This document shows, piece by piece, positions 26,592 through 33,995 of a DNA stretch of 64,000 nucleotides (the stretch's first letter is position 1; each line of letters starts with the position of its first letter). The DNA is taken from NCBI GenBank assembly GCA_959596515.1, contig CAUFXR010000001.1, positions 1 to 64,000 of the forward strand, read 5' to 3'. Origin of the DNA: an uncultured Oscillospiraceae bacterium (GTDB lineage Bacteria > Bacillota > Clostridia > Oscillospirales > Acutalibacteraceae). The notes under the pieces were generated by a model. That model saw only the letters and a program-made list of their open reading frames with translations, did not search any database and was not told the DNA's origin. The translations under genes were made by a program, and so were the position numbers.

Positions 26592-29123
26592 ATGAAACTA
26601 GCGTTTTCAACCTTGGGCTGTCCGGAGTTCGGCTGGTCCGACGTTTATTCTATGGCCAAGGACTTGGGCTTTCAGGGCATCGAGGTTCGCGGTCTGGGCG
26701 ATGAGCTGTTCGACGGCAAAACCATGCCTTTCAAGCAGGAGAACCTGCCCAAGACTCTGGCCCAGCTGAAAAAAATTCGTATGAACATTTCCTGTATCTC
26801 CTCCGGCGCCTGTCTAAAGTTCCCGGAAAAAGCGGAAGAAACACATCAGGAGCTGCTTCGCTCCATTGACGTGGCTTCCCAGCTGGAGGCGCCCTTTGTC
26901 CGTATCCTGGGCGATCTGAAGCCCGCGCCGGATGGCGAGGTGGACGACGCGGTAGTTTTGAAAGCCCTCAAAGACTTGGTTCCCTACGCGGAGGAAAAGG
27001 GAGTCACCCTGCTGGTGGAAACCAACGGCGTATATGCCGATACTTCCCGTCTGGCGGGCCTTTTAAACCAAATCGAAAGCGACAATATCGGCGCCCTATG
27101 GGATATGCATCATCCTTACCGCTACGGGAACGAAACTCCGGAGCAGACGGTGCAGAACCTGGGAGCGTATATCAAATATACCCACATTAAAGATTCCGTC
27201 ATGGAAAACGGCAAGGTATCCTACAAAATGATGGGCGAAGGAGATCTGCCGGTAGACGCCATCATGCGCGCCCTGCGCTCCATCAATTACGAGGGCTATA
27301 TCTCCCTGGAGTGGCTGAAAAGCTATATGCCGGAGCTTCACGACGCGGGCGTTGTGTTTCCTCAGTTTACCCATTTCATGTCCCAATATCTGGGCGGCGC
27401 CCAGGAATCCCGCCGGCTGTATGATGACAACCGGAAAGCCGGTAAATACGTTTGGCCCAAAGAGCATCTGATCGACCTGACGTTCCCTCAGGTGCTGGAC
27501 CGTATGGTGGAGGAGTTCCCGGATCAATACGCTTTCCGGTACACCACTCTGGATTATACCCGTACATACGCCGAGTTCCGGGATGATGTGGACACCTTTG
27601 CCCGGGCTTTGATTGCCATGGGCGTACGCCCCGGTGACCATGTGGCTATCTGGGCCACCAACGTGCCTCAGTGGTATATCACTTTCTGGGCCACCACTAA
27701 GATCGGCGCGGTGCTGGTAACTGTCAATACCGCTTATAAGATCCATGAAGCCGAATATCTGCTCCGCCAGTCGGACACCCATACTCTGGTGATGATTGAC
27801 GGATTTAAGGATTCCGATTATGTTTCCATCATCAAGGAACTTTGCCCTGAATTGGAAACCACAGAAAAGGGACGGCCTCTCCACTGCAAGCGGCTGCCGT
27901 TTTTGCGGAACATCATCACGGTGGATTCCGAGCAAAAGGGTTGCTACACCTGGCAGGAGGCCATGGATCTTTCCGCCTTGGTCCCTGTGGAGGAGGTCTA
28001 TCGCCGCGCCGCCGCCATCAACAAGCATGATGTATGCAACATGCAGTACACATCCGGCACCACCGGGTTTCCCAAGGGGGTCATGCTGACCCACTACAAT
28101 GTGGTCAACAACGGCAAGGCCATCGGCGACTGCATGGATCTTTCCACGGCGGACCGGATGATGATCCAGGTACCGATGTTCCACTGCTTCGGTATGGTGC
28201 TGGCCATGACCGCCTCTATGACCCACGGAGTTACCATGAGTCCCATTCCGGCGTTTTCTCCCAAAAAGGGTCTGGCCTGTATTAATCAGGAAAAAATCAC
28301 CGCCTTCCACGGCGTACCCACTATGTTTATCGCCATGCTTGGCCATGAGGATTTTGAAAAAACCGATTTCAGCCATATGCGGACCGGTATTATGGCGGGC
28401 AGCCCCTGTCCCATCAAGGTCATGCAGGATGTAATCGACAAAATGCATATGACTGAAATCTGCATCACCTACGGCCAGACAGAAGCTTCTCCCGGCTGCA
28501 CCATGAGCAAAACCACCGATTCCCTGGAGGCTCGGGTGAACACCGTAGGCGCCGCCATGTTCGGTGTGGAATGTAAAATCGTGGATCCAGAGACCAATGA
28601 GGATCTCCCGGATAATATGGATGGTGAGTTTGTCGCCAAGGGCTACAACATTATGAAGGGCTATTATAAAATGCCGGAGGCCACCGCCGCCGCCATCGAT
28701 GAAAACGGCTGGCTTCACACCGGCGACCTGGCCCGCAGGGATGAAAACGGCTATTATAAAATTACCGGCCGCATCAAGGATATGATCATCCGGGGCGGCG
28801 AAAATATCTATCCCAAGGAAATCGAGGACTTCATTTACACCCACCCCAAGGTATCCGACGTTCAAGTCATCGGTGTACCGGATAAACAGTATGGCGAGGA
28901 AATTATGGCCTGCGTGGTGCTTAAGCCCGGCGAAGCCATGACAGAAGATGAATTGAAGGAATATGTGGCCTCACATATGGCTAAGCACAAGGTTCCCCGC
29001 TATGTGGACTTTGTAGACGGTTTCCCCATGAACGCCGCCGGAAAAATCCTAAAATACAAGATGCGGGAACAGGCAGTGGAAAAACTAAATCTACAGGCCG
29101 CCAACAGCATCGAGACCGCTTAA
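26592..29123 (+). CDS. Fusion of a sugar phosphate isomerase-like TIM barrel and an AMP-forming acyl-CoA synthetase
   Basis: One 843-residue frame encodes two unrelated enzymes. Residues 1-~280 are a xylose-isomerase-like/AP-endonuclease-2 TIM barrel with putative metal ligands in LLVETNG (~140), WDMHHPYR (~170), YTHIKDS (~200) and YISLEWLKSY (~240). After a short linker, residues ~300-843 form an acyl-CoA synthetase: phosphate loop YTSGTTGFPKGVM (~485), YGQTEASPG (~632), GWLHTGDLARRDENGYYKITGRIKD (~710) and the C-terminal lysine in NAAGKILKYK. No stop or internal ribosome site separates them. The ATG follows CTTAGGAGGATCC. Substrates are unknown; the ligase half most resembles medium/long-chain fatty acid ligases. 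Confidence 0.9.
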   Translation: MKLAFSTLGCPEFGWSDVYSMAKDLGFQGIEVRGLGDELFDGKTMPFKQENLPKTLAQLKKIRMNISCISSGACLKFPEKAEETHQELLRSIDVASQLEAPFVRILGDLKPAPDGEVDDAVVLKALKDLVPYAEEKGVTLLVETNGVYADTSRLAGLLNQIESDNIGALWDMHHPYRYGNETPEQTVQNLGAYIKYTHIKDSVMENGKVSYKMMGEGDLPVDAIMRALRSINYEGYISLEWLKSYMPELHDAGVVFPQFTHFMSQYLGGAQESRRLYDDNRKAGKYVWPKEHLIDLTFPQVLDRMVEEFPDQYAFRYTTLDYTRTYAEFRDDVDTFARALIAMGVRPGDHVAIWATNVPQWYITFWATTKIGAVLVTVNTAYKIHEAEYLLRQSDTHTLVMIDGFKDSDYVSIIKELCPELETTEKGRPLHCKRLPFLRNIITVDSEQKGCYTWQEAMDLSALVPVEEVYRRAAAINKHDVCNMQYTSGTTGFPKGVMLTHYNVVNNGKAIGDCMDLSTADRMMIQVPMFHCFGMVLAMTASMTHGVTMSPIPAFSPKKGLACINQEKITAFHGVPTMFIAMLGHEDFEKTDFSHMRTGIMAGSPCPIKVMQDVIDKMHMTEICITYGQTEASPGCTMSKTTDSLEARVNTVGAAMFGVECKIVDPETNEDLPDNMDGEFVAKGYNIMKGYYKMPEATAAAIDENGWLHTGDLARRDENGYYKITGRIKDMIIRGGENIYPKEIEDFIYTHPKVSDVQVIGVPDKQYGEEIMACVVLKPGEAMTEDELKEYVASHMAKHKVPRYVDFVDGFPMNAAGKILKYKMREQAVEKLNLQAANSIETA

Positions 29124-29147
29124 CTTTACCAGCGCTTAACCTTATCC

Positions 29148-29174
29148 AGCCTCCGGTTTCTCCGGAGGCTGTTT
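29148..29174 (+). terminator. Intrinsic terminator after the fusion gene
   Basis: AGCCTCCGG and CCGGAGGCT form a perfect nine-base stem around a five-base loop and are followed by GTTTTC. The remaining ~180 bases to rlmD contain no clear feature. Confidence 0.82.
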
Positions 29175-29352
29175 TCTCAAACAAGGGCCAATGGTTGGCA
29201 GAAAGCTGATAGCGCAAAATTTTGCCTCCTTTCCTAAAGCGGCCATTGTCCCGGATTAATTGTTTTCCCGAAAACCTTAGGCCATATATCAAAAAGCCTT
29301 ACACCATGTCTCAAACTTTCCGGCTTTGCCGGATGCGTCAGAGAGGAATCCT

Positions 29353-31041
29353 ATGAAAGAAAATAAAAAACTCCCAGCTTCTTCTGTTTCTTGTGGGCGC
29401 CGTCAGGGCAGCCGGAAAAAACAAGCATCCTCCCCTCTTCCGCAGGGTCAGCCTTCCCGGCGGGCCGAATCCCTTCACGTTCCCCTGTCAAAGGAGTCTT
29501 TGTCACAGGATTTCCTGAAAGTTCGCCTGCAAGGTGGGCGCCGCCGTTCTTCCTTTGAGGAGACTTCCCCACAAAGTTCCTTTGACTCTTCACCACAGCA
29601 ACAGCGTTCGGAACCTACCTGCCCGGTTTTCCGAAAATGCGGCGGCTGCCAGCTGCAAAACATGAGTTACCCCAGGCAGCTGCAATTCAAGCAGCACAAG
29701 GTGGAGGGACTGCTGAAACAATTTCACAGGGTAGAGCCTATTATCGGCATGGAAACCCCTTATCATTATCGCAACAAGGTTTCCGCCGCCTTCGCTCTGG
29801 CCAAAAACCGGCAGATCATTTCCGGAGTGTATCAGGACAGTACCCATCGAATCGTACCGGTAGACCATTGCCTGATTGAGGATCAGAAAGCGGATGAGAT
29901 CATTTGCTCTATTCGGGAGCTGATGAAAAGCTTTAAGCTTCTCCCCTATGACGAAGTGACGCAGCGGGGGTTCCTGCGTCACGTTTTGGTGAAGCGGGGC
30001 TTTGCCACCAACCAAATCATGGTAGTACTTGTGGCAGGCACACCGATATTCCCCGCCAAAAAGCGGTTTACCGAGGCTCTCTTAAAACTCCACCCGGAGA
30101 TCACCACCATTCTGATGAATCTCAACGACCGGTATACCAGTATGGTACTGGGGGAACAGGAAAAGGTACTTTACGGCCCAGGAAAAATTCAGGATGTCTT
30201 ATGCGGCTGCCGGTTTCAAATTTCCGCCAAGTCCTTTTATCAGATCAACCCCGCGCAAACCGAGGTACTGTACCGCAAAGCCATGGAATACGCCGATCTG
30301 ACAGGATCGGAAACCGTTATCGACGCCTACTGCGGAATCGGCACCATTGGTCTGGTTGCCGCCAGTCAGGGGGCTAAAAAGGTCATTGGCGTGGAATTAA
30401 ACCGCGACGCTGTAAAAGACGCCATTGAAAACGCAAAGCTAAATAATTTATCTAACACCTGGTTCTGCGCCGGAGACGCCGGAGAATTCATGCTGGAAAT
30501 GTCTTTGGAAAAAGAATCGGCCGACGTGGTGTTTATGGATCCGCCCCGGGCCGGCAGTGATCAAACCTTTTTATCCTCACTGATCACACTTTCTCCAAAA
30601 AAGATCGTTTATATTTCCTGCAATCCGGAAACACAGCAGCGGGACCTGCGTTATCTGATTTCTAAAGGTCCTTACAAGGTAACAAAAATTCAGCCCGTTG
30701 ATATGTTCCCGCACACAAATCATGTGGAGACATGCGTCTTGTTAGGTAGGAAGAAATCGACCGAAAATATTCTGTATGGATATGTGGATGTTGAAACGAA
30801 AGACACAGACTATTTAAAGACTATGAAAGGCTGTGCAAGTTACGCGCAGATTAAGGCATGGATAGAAAAAGAGTATGGTTTTAAGGTATCTTCTTTATAT
30901 GTGGCACAGATAAAAGATAAGTTAGGAATGGAAAAAAGAGAGAACTACAACAAGGGAGAGAAAAAGGCAAGAGTGCCGCATTGTCCGCCGGAAAAAGAAA
31001 AAGTAATCATGGCGGCATTTAAGCATTTCAAAATGATTTAA
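29353..31041 (+). CDS. RlmD/RumA-family 23S rRNA (uracil-C5) methyltransferase with atypical N- and C-termini
   Basis: SAM-dependent m5U methyltransferase for 23S rRNA. The [4Fe-4S] ligands CPVFRKCGGC begin near residue 92, the SAM-binding motif VIDAYCGIGTIGLVAASQG is near 330, FMDPPRAGS near 395 and the catalytic-cysteine block VYISCNPETQQRDL near 425. The first ~90 residues are a Ser/Lys/Arg-rich extension in place of the usual TRAM domain. After HTNHVETCVLL (~30,740) about 100 residues follow whose DNA is markedly AT-richer and whose sequence is not part of the core enzyme; it ends MAAFKHFKMI. This looks like a replacement 3' end supplied by an inserted element. The start ATG at 29353 follows GAGAGG. 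Confidence 0.9.
   Translation: MKENKKLPASSVSCGRRQGSRKKQASSPLPQGQPSRRAESLHVPLSKESLSQDFLKVRLQGGRRRSSFEETSPQSSFDSSPQQQRSEPTCPVFRKCGGCQLQNMSYPRQLQFKQHKVEGLLKQFHRVEPIIGMETPYHYRNKVSAAFALAKNRQIISGVYQDSTHRIVPVDHCLIEDQKADEIICSIRELMKSFKLLPYDEVTQRGFLRHVLVKRGFATNQIMVVLVAGTPIFPAKKRFTEALLKLHPEITTILMNLNDRYTSMVLGEQEKVLYGPGKIQDVLCGCRFQISAKSFYQINPAQTEVLYRKAMEYADLTGSETVIDAYCGIGTIGLVAASQGAKKVIGVELNRDAVKDAIENAKLNNLSNTWFCAGDAGEFMLEMSLEKESADVVFMDPPRAGSDQTFLSSLITLSPKKIVYISCNPETQQRDLRYLISKGPYKVTKIQPVDMFPHTNHVETCVLLGRKKSTENILYGYVDVETKDTDYLKTMKGCASYAQIKAWIEKEYGFKVSSLYVAQIKDKLGMEKRENYNKGEKKARVPHCPPEKEKVIMAAFKHFKMI
30740..31041 (+). other. Element-derived 3' coding tail of rlmD (candidate left end of the island)
   Basis: At about 30,740 the coding DNA shifts from GC-rich to A-rich, just after the conserved CATGTGGAG (30719-30727) that encodes His-Val-Glu near the normal C-terminus. 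The tail encodes a small basic domain with YAQIKAWIEKEYGFKVSSLYVAQIKDKLG, like the tails seen on rumA genes that carry integrated elements in other Clostridia. rumA/rlmD is a known integration target of conjugative and mobilisable elements. The boundary is estimated by eye. Confidence 0.6.
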
Positions 31042-31077
31042 GTAGAACACACATTATACAGCTTTTTTGTATTTCTC

Positions 31078-31257
31078 CCCCGGTACCACTTTTTGAAAAA
31101 AAGTGGTACCGGGGAAAATTCCTCATAAATCAAGGAAATTTGCCGATATGGTGCAAAGAAAATTATAACGGGTACCATTTTTTGTCAAGTAGTGGTACCA
31201 GTAAAAGCCTTACTGGATAAGGGAAAAAAGAAAAAGTACCACCGGTACCACTTTTTT
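31078..31257. repeat. GGTACCACTTTTT palindromic repeats upstream of rep
   Basis: CCCCGGTACCACTTTTT (31078-31094) and its exact complement (31098-31114) form a 17-base perfect palindrome with a 3-base centre. A second, weaker palindrome is GGTACCA...TGGTACC (31171-31199). A third, GTACCACCGGTACCAC with flanking A- and T-runs, ends at 31257. The five GGTACC cores within 180 bases suggest binding sites for a replication or recombination protein, or a strong terminator for the rlmD tail in the first case. Confidence 0.75.
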
Positions 31258-31383
31258 TACTGAGATTATTTTAAGATTTTTTAAGACAAAAATTTAATTA
31301 TCCCCTCATATAAAAGCAATATATTTATTGATAATACAGGGGATATTTATAAAATATATACAATATAAATATTCCCCACGCGC

Positions 31384-31422
31384 CGCCTTTTGTAGTAGGG
31401 CTTGTCGATACTACAAAAGGCG
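31384..31422. repeat. Hairpin that may be the double-strand origin of a rolling-circle replicon
   Basis: CGCCTTTTGTAGTA (31384-31397) and TACTACAAAAGGCG (31409-31422) are exact complements around an 11-base loop. The arms contain TACTAC, which resembles the TACTACG nick region of pMV158-family plasmids, whose Rep family is encoded 126 bases downstream. The assignment is inference from motif and position. Confidence 0.5.
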
Positions 31423-31547
31423 TAATCTCTACAAACAGCGCTTTTGGAAATGGGGAATGATAAGGGGATATTTAAAAGAAATTGAATTAAATATTCCCTT
31501 TTGCTTCATTTTGTGCTATACTATCTATAGAGAAAGGAAGTGATGTT

Positions 31548-32273
31548 ATGGCACGAAAAGAAGCAAATTTGGAAATAATCTTGATAGCACAGGATTTTTT
31601 ACCGGAACACTGGAACTGGACACCGCAGGAAAAAGCGTATCTTGGCGATGTGGCAGAGATGGGGAAAATCATTAAAACACGGTTAGAAGCTGATGGCTGT
31701 GAAGTCTTTGAAATGTACGCTGTTAAGCACGATAAAGACGAACAAAAACTCTGGAATGAACAGAAGATGGCTTATGAAATAAAGTTCACTTCAAACCACG
31801 GACATTTTGTTATTAAACTTAAAAAGGGAACGGGAAAAATCTTGTCAGCTATTGCCGCTCTTATCGGTCTTGAGCCGAATTTTATCGAAAAGCCGAAGCG
31901 CGGCAGATACGCTTATGATAACATGCTCGCTTATTTAATCCATATTAAGTATGATAAAAAGTACCAGTATCCTGTGAGTGACGTTTATACGATAGCCGGG
32001 AAACCTTATGCAGAATACTATGCCGAACGCCGCGAAGCGTGGCTTAGAGGACGGGCGGTTAAAAGCATTGCAGACGCGAGAAAACTTCTTGAACCGTTGA
32101 AATACAAACTGGCAAAAGGGGAAATCACTCTTAATGAAATCATAGAAAATGAAGAATATCGGCAGACGTATATTTTGTATCCAGATGTACTGGAGAGAGT
32201 ATATCAAACGAAACTTGGAGTAGATAAAAGGTTAGAAGCATTGGAAAGACATAATAAAAATGGAGGAATTTAA
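31548..32273 (+). CDS. Rolling-circle replication initiator, Rep_2 (pMV158 RepB) family
   Basis: A 241-residue protein that would nick a plasmid-type origin and prime rolling-circle replication. Family marks are the HUH-type metal site in SNHGHFVIKLK (residues ~83-93), the upstream VKHDKDEQ block, and the likely catalytic tyrosine in YDNMLAYLIHIKYDKKYQYP (~125-140). Length fits RepB (~210 residues) with a longer C-terminus. The ATG follows GGAAGTG. The gene lies inside the island and downstream of candidate origin repeats. No plasmid partition, relaxase or integrase gene accompanies it. Confidence 0.78.
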   Translation: MARKEANLEIILIAQDFLPEHWNWTPQEKAYLGDVAEMGKIIKTRLEADGCEVFEMYAVKHDKDEQKLWNEQKMAYEIKFTSNHGHFVIKLKKGTGKILSAIAALIGLEPNFIEKPKRGRYAYDNMLAYLIHIKYDKKYQYPVSDVYTIAGKPYAEYYAERREAWLRGRAVKSIADARKLLEPLKYKLAKGEITLNEIIENEEYRQTYILYPDVLERVYQTKLGVDKRLEALERHNKNGGI

Positions 32274-32384
32274 TGCTGCTTCGTGTTCTGTTGCAGGGAT
32301 CGCAGACAGTATTTTGGAAAATCTGATAGACTGTCTGAAAATCCGGCAATAGATCAGTAAGCAATCATTCTTTCCTCCAAAATT

Positions 32385-32410
32385 ATCCCCTGCCCGTGTG
32401 AGCAGGGGAT
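32385..32410. terminator. Hairpin terminator between rep and the convergent lipoprotein gene
   Basis: ATCCCCTGC (32385-32393) pairs with GCAGGGGAT (32402-32410) around an eight-base loop and is followed by TTTTC on the plus strand and by ATTTTGG on the minus strand. Confidence 0.7.
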
Positions 32411-32418
32411 TTTCTATC

Positions 32419-33207
32419 TTACTTACGTGCGCCGCACTCGGAGCAGTACTCGTAGTCGTTGACTGTGACAGTTTGTGCGGGAACATCTATAACGGTCTGG
32501 GAATCTACAACCTTGTAGGTGTAGTTCTCGCAGTTGTCCCAGAAGTCGGCAACGCAGTGGCGTCCAGCATCATCGACATTGTCGAACTGCTGACCGCAGT
32601 TGTTGCAGACGTATTTCTTAACTTCCACAACGTGGGACTGTTCAGGAATCGTCTCAGTGTGTGTTGCCCATACCCATGTGTGGGTATGGACAGGCTCAGA
32701 CGGCTGAGTTTCGGCAGGCTCGCTCGGCTCTGGCGTAGGCGTACCGGTATCAGCGGGCTGCGTAGGAGCAGGCGTGGAAGTGGAGCCAGAGTTTCCAGAG
32801 GAAGGCTTGCTTGCAGAACCGGAGTTGCCGGAACTGGTAGACGGTTTACTGGTGGACGGCTGACTGGACTGAGAAGCACTGCTGTTAGAACCGCTGTTCT
32901 GGCTTTTGTTTGAAGAAGTTGTCTTAGAAGCAGAACTGCCGGAATTACTGTTGCTCGTTTCTTTTTGGTTGTCGGCTGTTTTGCCCGTCTCTTTCGTCTC
33001 GTCTTTCTTTTTGGCGTCTGTTTCGGATTCCTTTTCTGTTTCGGATTCTTCCTTTTTGGAATCGTCTTCCTTGTCTTTCGCAGATACGGTTGTTTCTGCC
33101 TTTGTTTCTGAACTGCTTTCTGTTGTTTTGTCATTTCCGCCGCAGGCAATCAGCAGGCAGGCTGACAGGCATAGGGCGAAAAGTATACTGACTACTTTCT
33201 TCTTCAT
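32419..33207 (-). CDS. Secreted lipoprotein with Ser/Thr/Lys/Glu-rich stalk and Cys-rich C-terminal domain
   Basis: A 262-residue exported protein. The N-terminal signal ends in the lipobox LLIAC (Cys ~22). Residues ~25-75 are Glu/Lys/Thr-rich, ~75-145 almost only Ser, Asn, Gly, Thr and Lys, then a Pro/Thr/Glu stretch. The C-terminal ~90 residues contain HTHTWVWATHTE, YVCNNCGQQFDNVDDAGRH and EYCSECGARK, two CxxC pairs with nearby His that would bind zinc or form a small ribbon. It resembles cargo of gut Firmicutes mobile elements, but I do not recognise a named function. ATG follows AGGAAAGGAATG. Confidence 0.75.
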   Translation of the reverse strand: MKKKVVSILFALCLSACLLIACGGNDKTTESSSETKAETTVSAKDKEDDSKKEESETEKESETDAKKKDETKETGKTADNQKETSNSNSGSSASKTTSSNKSQNSGSNSSASQSSQPSTSKPSTSSGNSGSASKPSSGNSGSTSTPAPTQPADTGTPTPEPSEPAETQPSEPVHTHTWVWATHTETIPEQSHVVEVKKYVCNNCGQQFDNVDDAGRHCVADFWDNCENYTYKVVDSQTVIDVPAQTVTVNDYEYCSECGARK

Positions 33208-33314
33208 GGTATCATTCCTTTCCTATTGTTGATTATAGTCATTTCATATAGAAGAAGCAATAGCTAATTAATCATATTAGGGCTCCTCCTCAAATTTTAA
33301 CTTCCTTTCATGAA

Positions 33315-33962
33315 TCAATCATACTTCTCAATATGCACTGTCGCAATCGCTGACTGATTTGGCTCCCCGGTGATAAGGTCCTGCGGTGCAGGAACAAGCA
33401 GCATAAATCCGTCTTTACCATATCTCCGTTCATACCCCTGCGCATACGTTTCCTCCACAGAAATATGCTGCACTTGCCCGATCACCATAGCAGTTATTCC
33501 TGCACCGCTTAAATCCTGCACTTCTTTCAGGGTGCATTCCATAGTAAGAAACGCCTCGTTGATTACAGGTGCGTGAATAGTTTTTGCACTGGAAACTGTA
33601 AAACCTCCTTCTGCAAATTCGTCATCGTCTATTTCGTTGTGATGAATGGTGTTCACCAAATTATCATAATAACTTATCGGAAGGAAGTTGATGCAAAAAC
33701 ATTTTTCCCTTTGGATATTAGCATAGGTGTGAGTGTGCTGATATAAGTTGCCCATCACAGCAAAGAACGCGGTCTTATCCCCGTGAAAGCAACTCCACGA
33801 ATGAAAGCACACATTCGGTTTACCGTTCTCTTTCCAAGTAGTGATAGCAAACAAAACGGTTGGTATACCCAACGTTACTTCAAAATGGGAAAACAATTCA
33901 AATTCTTCTGGATATGCTGGCTTAAAATACTGAGGAAAATCCTTTTCAATCTCTATTTTCAT
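33315..33962 (-). CDS. Flavin reductase-like FMN-binding split-barrel protein
   Basis: A 215-residue cytosolic protein of the flavin reductase (FMN-binding split barrel) group: ATTWKENGKPNVCFHSWSCFHGD near residue 40 forms the FMN-contact strand region, followed by CFCINFLP and the VIGQVQHISVEETYAQG block. Such proteins bind FMN and reduce flavin or small substrates; the substrate is unknown. ATG at 33962 follows CAGGAGCC. It lies 33 bases after the ImmA/IrrE-HTH gene on the same strand and may be the last gene of the defence-like operon or an independent passenger. Confidence 0.8.
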   Translation of the reverse strand: MKIEIEKDFPQYFKPAYPEEFELFSHFEVTLGIPTVLFAITTWKENGKPNVCFHSWSCFHGDKTAFFAVMGNLYQHTHTYANIQREKCFCINFLPISYYDNLVNTIHHNEIDDDEFAEGGFTVSSAKTIHAPVINEAFLTMECTLKEVQDLSGAGITAMVIGQVQHISVEETYAQGYERRYGKDGFMLLVPAPQDLITGEPNQSAIATVHIEKYD

Positions 33963-33995
33963 CTCTGGCTCCTGTTAAATATGGATTTTTGGGAC

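Larger units (their letters stand above)
31042..31547 (+). other. Non-coding candidate replication origin region
   Basis: About 500 AT-rich bases between the rlmD tail and the Rep gene. It contains repeated GGTACC palindromes (31078-31257) and a 14-base-pair hairpin (31384-31422), listed separately. No gene is supported. Confidence 0.6.

Noticed and set aside
27096..28865. A 589-codon minus-strand frame inside the fusion gene
   Set aside because: A mirror frame of a GC-biased gene, with His/Gly-rich content and no ribosome site. The plus-strand product has all catalytic motifs.
31078..31257. GGTACC cores as recognition sites of the island's restriction system
   Set aside because: GGTACC is a symmetric site, while the two-chemistry methylase suggests an asymmetric one; the palindromic context next to rep fits an origin or terminator better.
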